Below, one piece after another: positions 6,821-7,448 of a DNA stretch of 7,448 nt (position 1 is its first letter; every line of letters starts with the position of its first letter). The notes under the pieces were generated by a model, which was not told where the DNA came from, did no database searches, and was given only the letters and a program-made list of their open reading frames with translations. The stretch covers positions 1 through 7,448 of the forward strand of contig JAKAHF010000093.1 of assembly GCA_021815245.1 (NCBI GenBank), read 5' to 3'. This DNA comes from Actinomycetes bacterium. GTDB taxonomy: Bacteria > Actinomycetota > Thermoleophilia > RBG-16-64-13. A program made the position numbers and the translations under genes.

Positions 6821-6851
6821 GATAATCATCATCAACCTAATCATCATTATC
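6821..6851. promoter_or_regulatory. Fur-box-like repeat between hemH and a divergent membrane gene
   Basis: The 31-bp AT-rich stretch begins GATAAT and ends ATTATC, a 6-bp inverted repeat. The decamer TAATCATCAT recurs at 6823-6832 and 6838-6847 with a 15-bp period. Counted by hand against the classical Fur consensus (GATAATGATAATCATTATC), the outer 12 bases match 11 of 12 read inward on the minus strand and 10 of 12 on the plus strand. The central TTAGGTT (minus strand) instead equals a DtxR/IdeR half-site. With a heme-iron gene on one side this suggests an iron-responsive operator. It sits 65 nt before the hemH ATG and next to the membrane protein's ATG. Which metalloregulator binds, if any, is inference. 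Confidence 0.4.
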
Positions 6852-6915
6852 TTGGGTTCTCGAGTCGGAGCCGGTAAACTGAGTGACTACCGAGACACGA
6901 GTGAAGATAGGGACC

Positions 6916-7448
6916 ATGCTTGGAGTCTTACTGCTCGCTCACGGAGGCCCGAATTCTCTTGAGGAAGTGCCGGCATTTCTCGATCAGGTCCGGGGAGGTC
7001 GCCCGAGTCCCGAGGGGCTGGTTGACAGCGTGCGCGAGAGATACCGCTCCATCGGAGGAGCTTCACCTCTGCCGGCCATCACTCAGCGTGTGGCAACCAA
7101 GCTCGAGAATGCTTGCGGGCTCCCAGCATACGTGGGCATGCTGCATTGGCACCCTTTCTTGGAAGACACCGTCTCGCGAATGTCCCACGACGGCATTGCG
7201 AGATCTCTCGTGATCTGTCTCGTCCCGCATTTCAGCCGCTGCAGCGTCGGCCGGTACCACCGCAGAGCCGCCGCGGCCGCGAGCGAACATGGGCCGGCTC
7301 TCGATCTGATTGAGAGCTGGCACACGCTGCCGCCCTACATCGACGGTCTGGCCGACTCGGTGATCACCGCGCGCAGGAAACTGGAAGATGGGTCCACTGC
7401 ACGGACTCGCGTCGTGTTCTCGGCCCACAGCCTCCCAAGAACTGCTCT
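6916..7448 (+). CDS. hemH: Ferrochelatase (HemH/CpfC type), C-terminus outside window
   Basis: This enzyme inserts Fe2+ into the porphyrin ring (protoporphyrin IX, or coproporphyrin III in the Gram-positive route) in heme synthesis. The 177 residues present begin LGVLLLAHGGPNSLEEVPAFL, the family N-terminus. Further on are RYRSIGGASPLPAIT (43-57), GMLHWHPFLEDTV (74-86), PHFSRCSVGRYHRR (104-117) and SAHSLPRT (169-176). His105 in PHFS and His171 in SAHS correspond to B. subtilis His88 and His183, the latter being the catalytic/metal-binding His. The partner Glu would lie beyond the edge. The start is uncertain: ATG 6916 gives the usual short N-terminus, but GTG at 6901 and 6883 are in frame and none has a strong SD. 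It is divergent from the three-span membrane protein, with a Fur-box-like element between. The sequence resembles the Gram-positive enzymes rather than E. coli HemH, which hints at the coproporphyrin pathway. Confidence 0.95.
   Translation, partial: MLGVLLLAHGGPNSLEEVPAFLDQVRGGRPSPEGLVDSVRERYRSIGGASPLPAITQRVATKLENACGLPAYVGMLHWHPFLEDTVSRMSHDGIARSLVICLVPHFSRCSVGRYHRRAAAAASEHGPALDLIESWHTLPPYIDGLADSVITARRKLEDGSTARTRVVFSAHSLPRTA

Noticed and set aside
6320..6847. Minus-strand frame of 175 residues across the membrane protein and MFS remnant
   Set aside because: Overlaps the hydrophobic three-span gene in another frame; composition is Arg/Cys/Ser-rich with no domain.

Overview
The window reads as an ordinary chromosomal stretch from a GC-rich bacterium, most likely an actinomycete-like lineage. 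The reasons are strong G/C preference at third codon positions, an actinobacterial-looking primary sigma factor, frequent GTG and TTG starts backed by good Shine-Dalgarno (SD) sequences, and a Gram-positive-type ferrochelatase. The lineage is an inference and cannot be fixed to genus. No mobile element, CRISPR array, tRNA or rRNA was seen.

Layout, left to right. On the minus strand come the N-terminal half of the primary sigma factor rpoD (cut by the window start), an HxlR-family regulator, and a small ribbon-helix-helix-like protein. An AT-rich divergent intergenic region follows, and from it a 49-residue single-span membrane protein is read on the plus strand. Its stop codon interlocks with that of gatB in a shared CTAG. 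The complete gatC-gatA-gatB operon (tRNA-dependent amidotransferase) occupies about 1982-5216 on the minus strand, with a perfect TATAAT upstream. Next is a gene-poor stretch holding hairpins and a doubtful 35-codon ORF. Beyond it is a broken MFS efflux pump that lacks its N-terminal third and carries an in-frame TAG. It abuts an intact 120-residue three-span membrane protein. At the right edge, divergently on the plus strand, is the start of ferrochelatase hemH, cut by the window end. A repeat with Fur-box-like ends lies between hemH and the membrane protein.

Functionally, rpoD (transcription), gatCAB (Gln-tRNA/Asn-tRNA formation) and hemH (heme synthesis) are housekeeping genes. The regulators and small membrane proteins between them are accessory and of unknown role. 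I found no convincing novel multi-gene system. The best leads are the decayed MFS gene, the iron-box-like repeat before hemH, and the leader with competing hairpins before the membrane microprotein.
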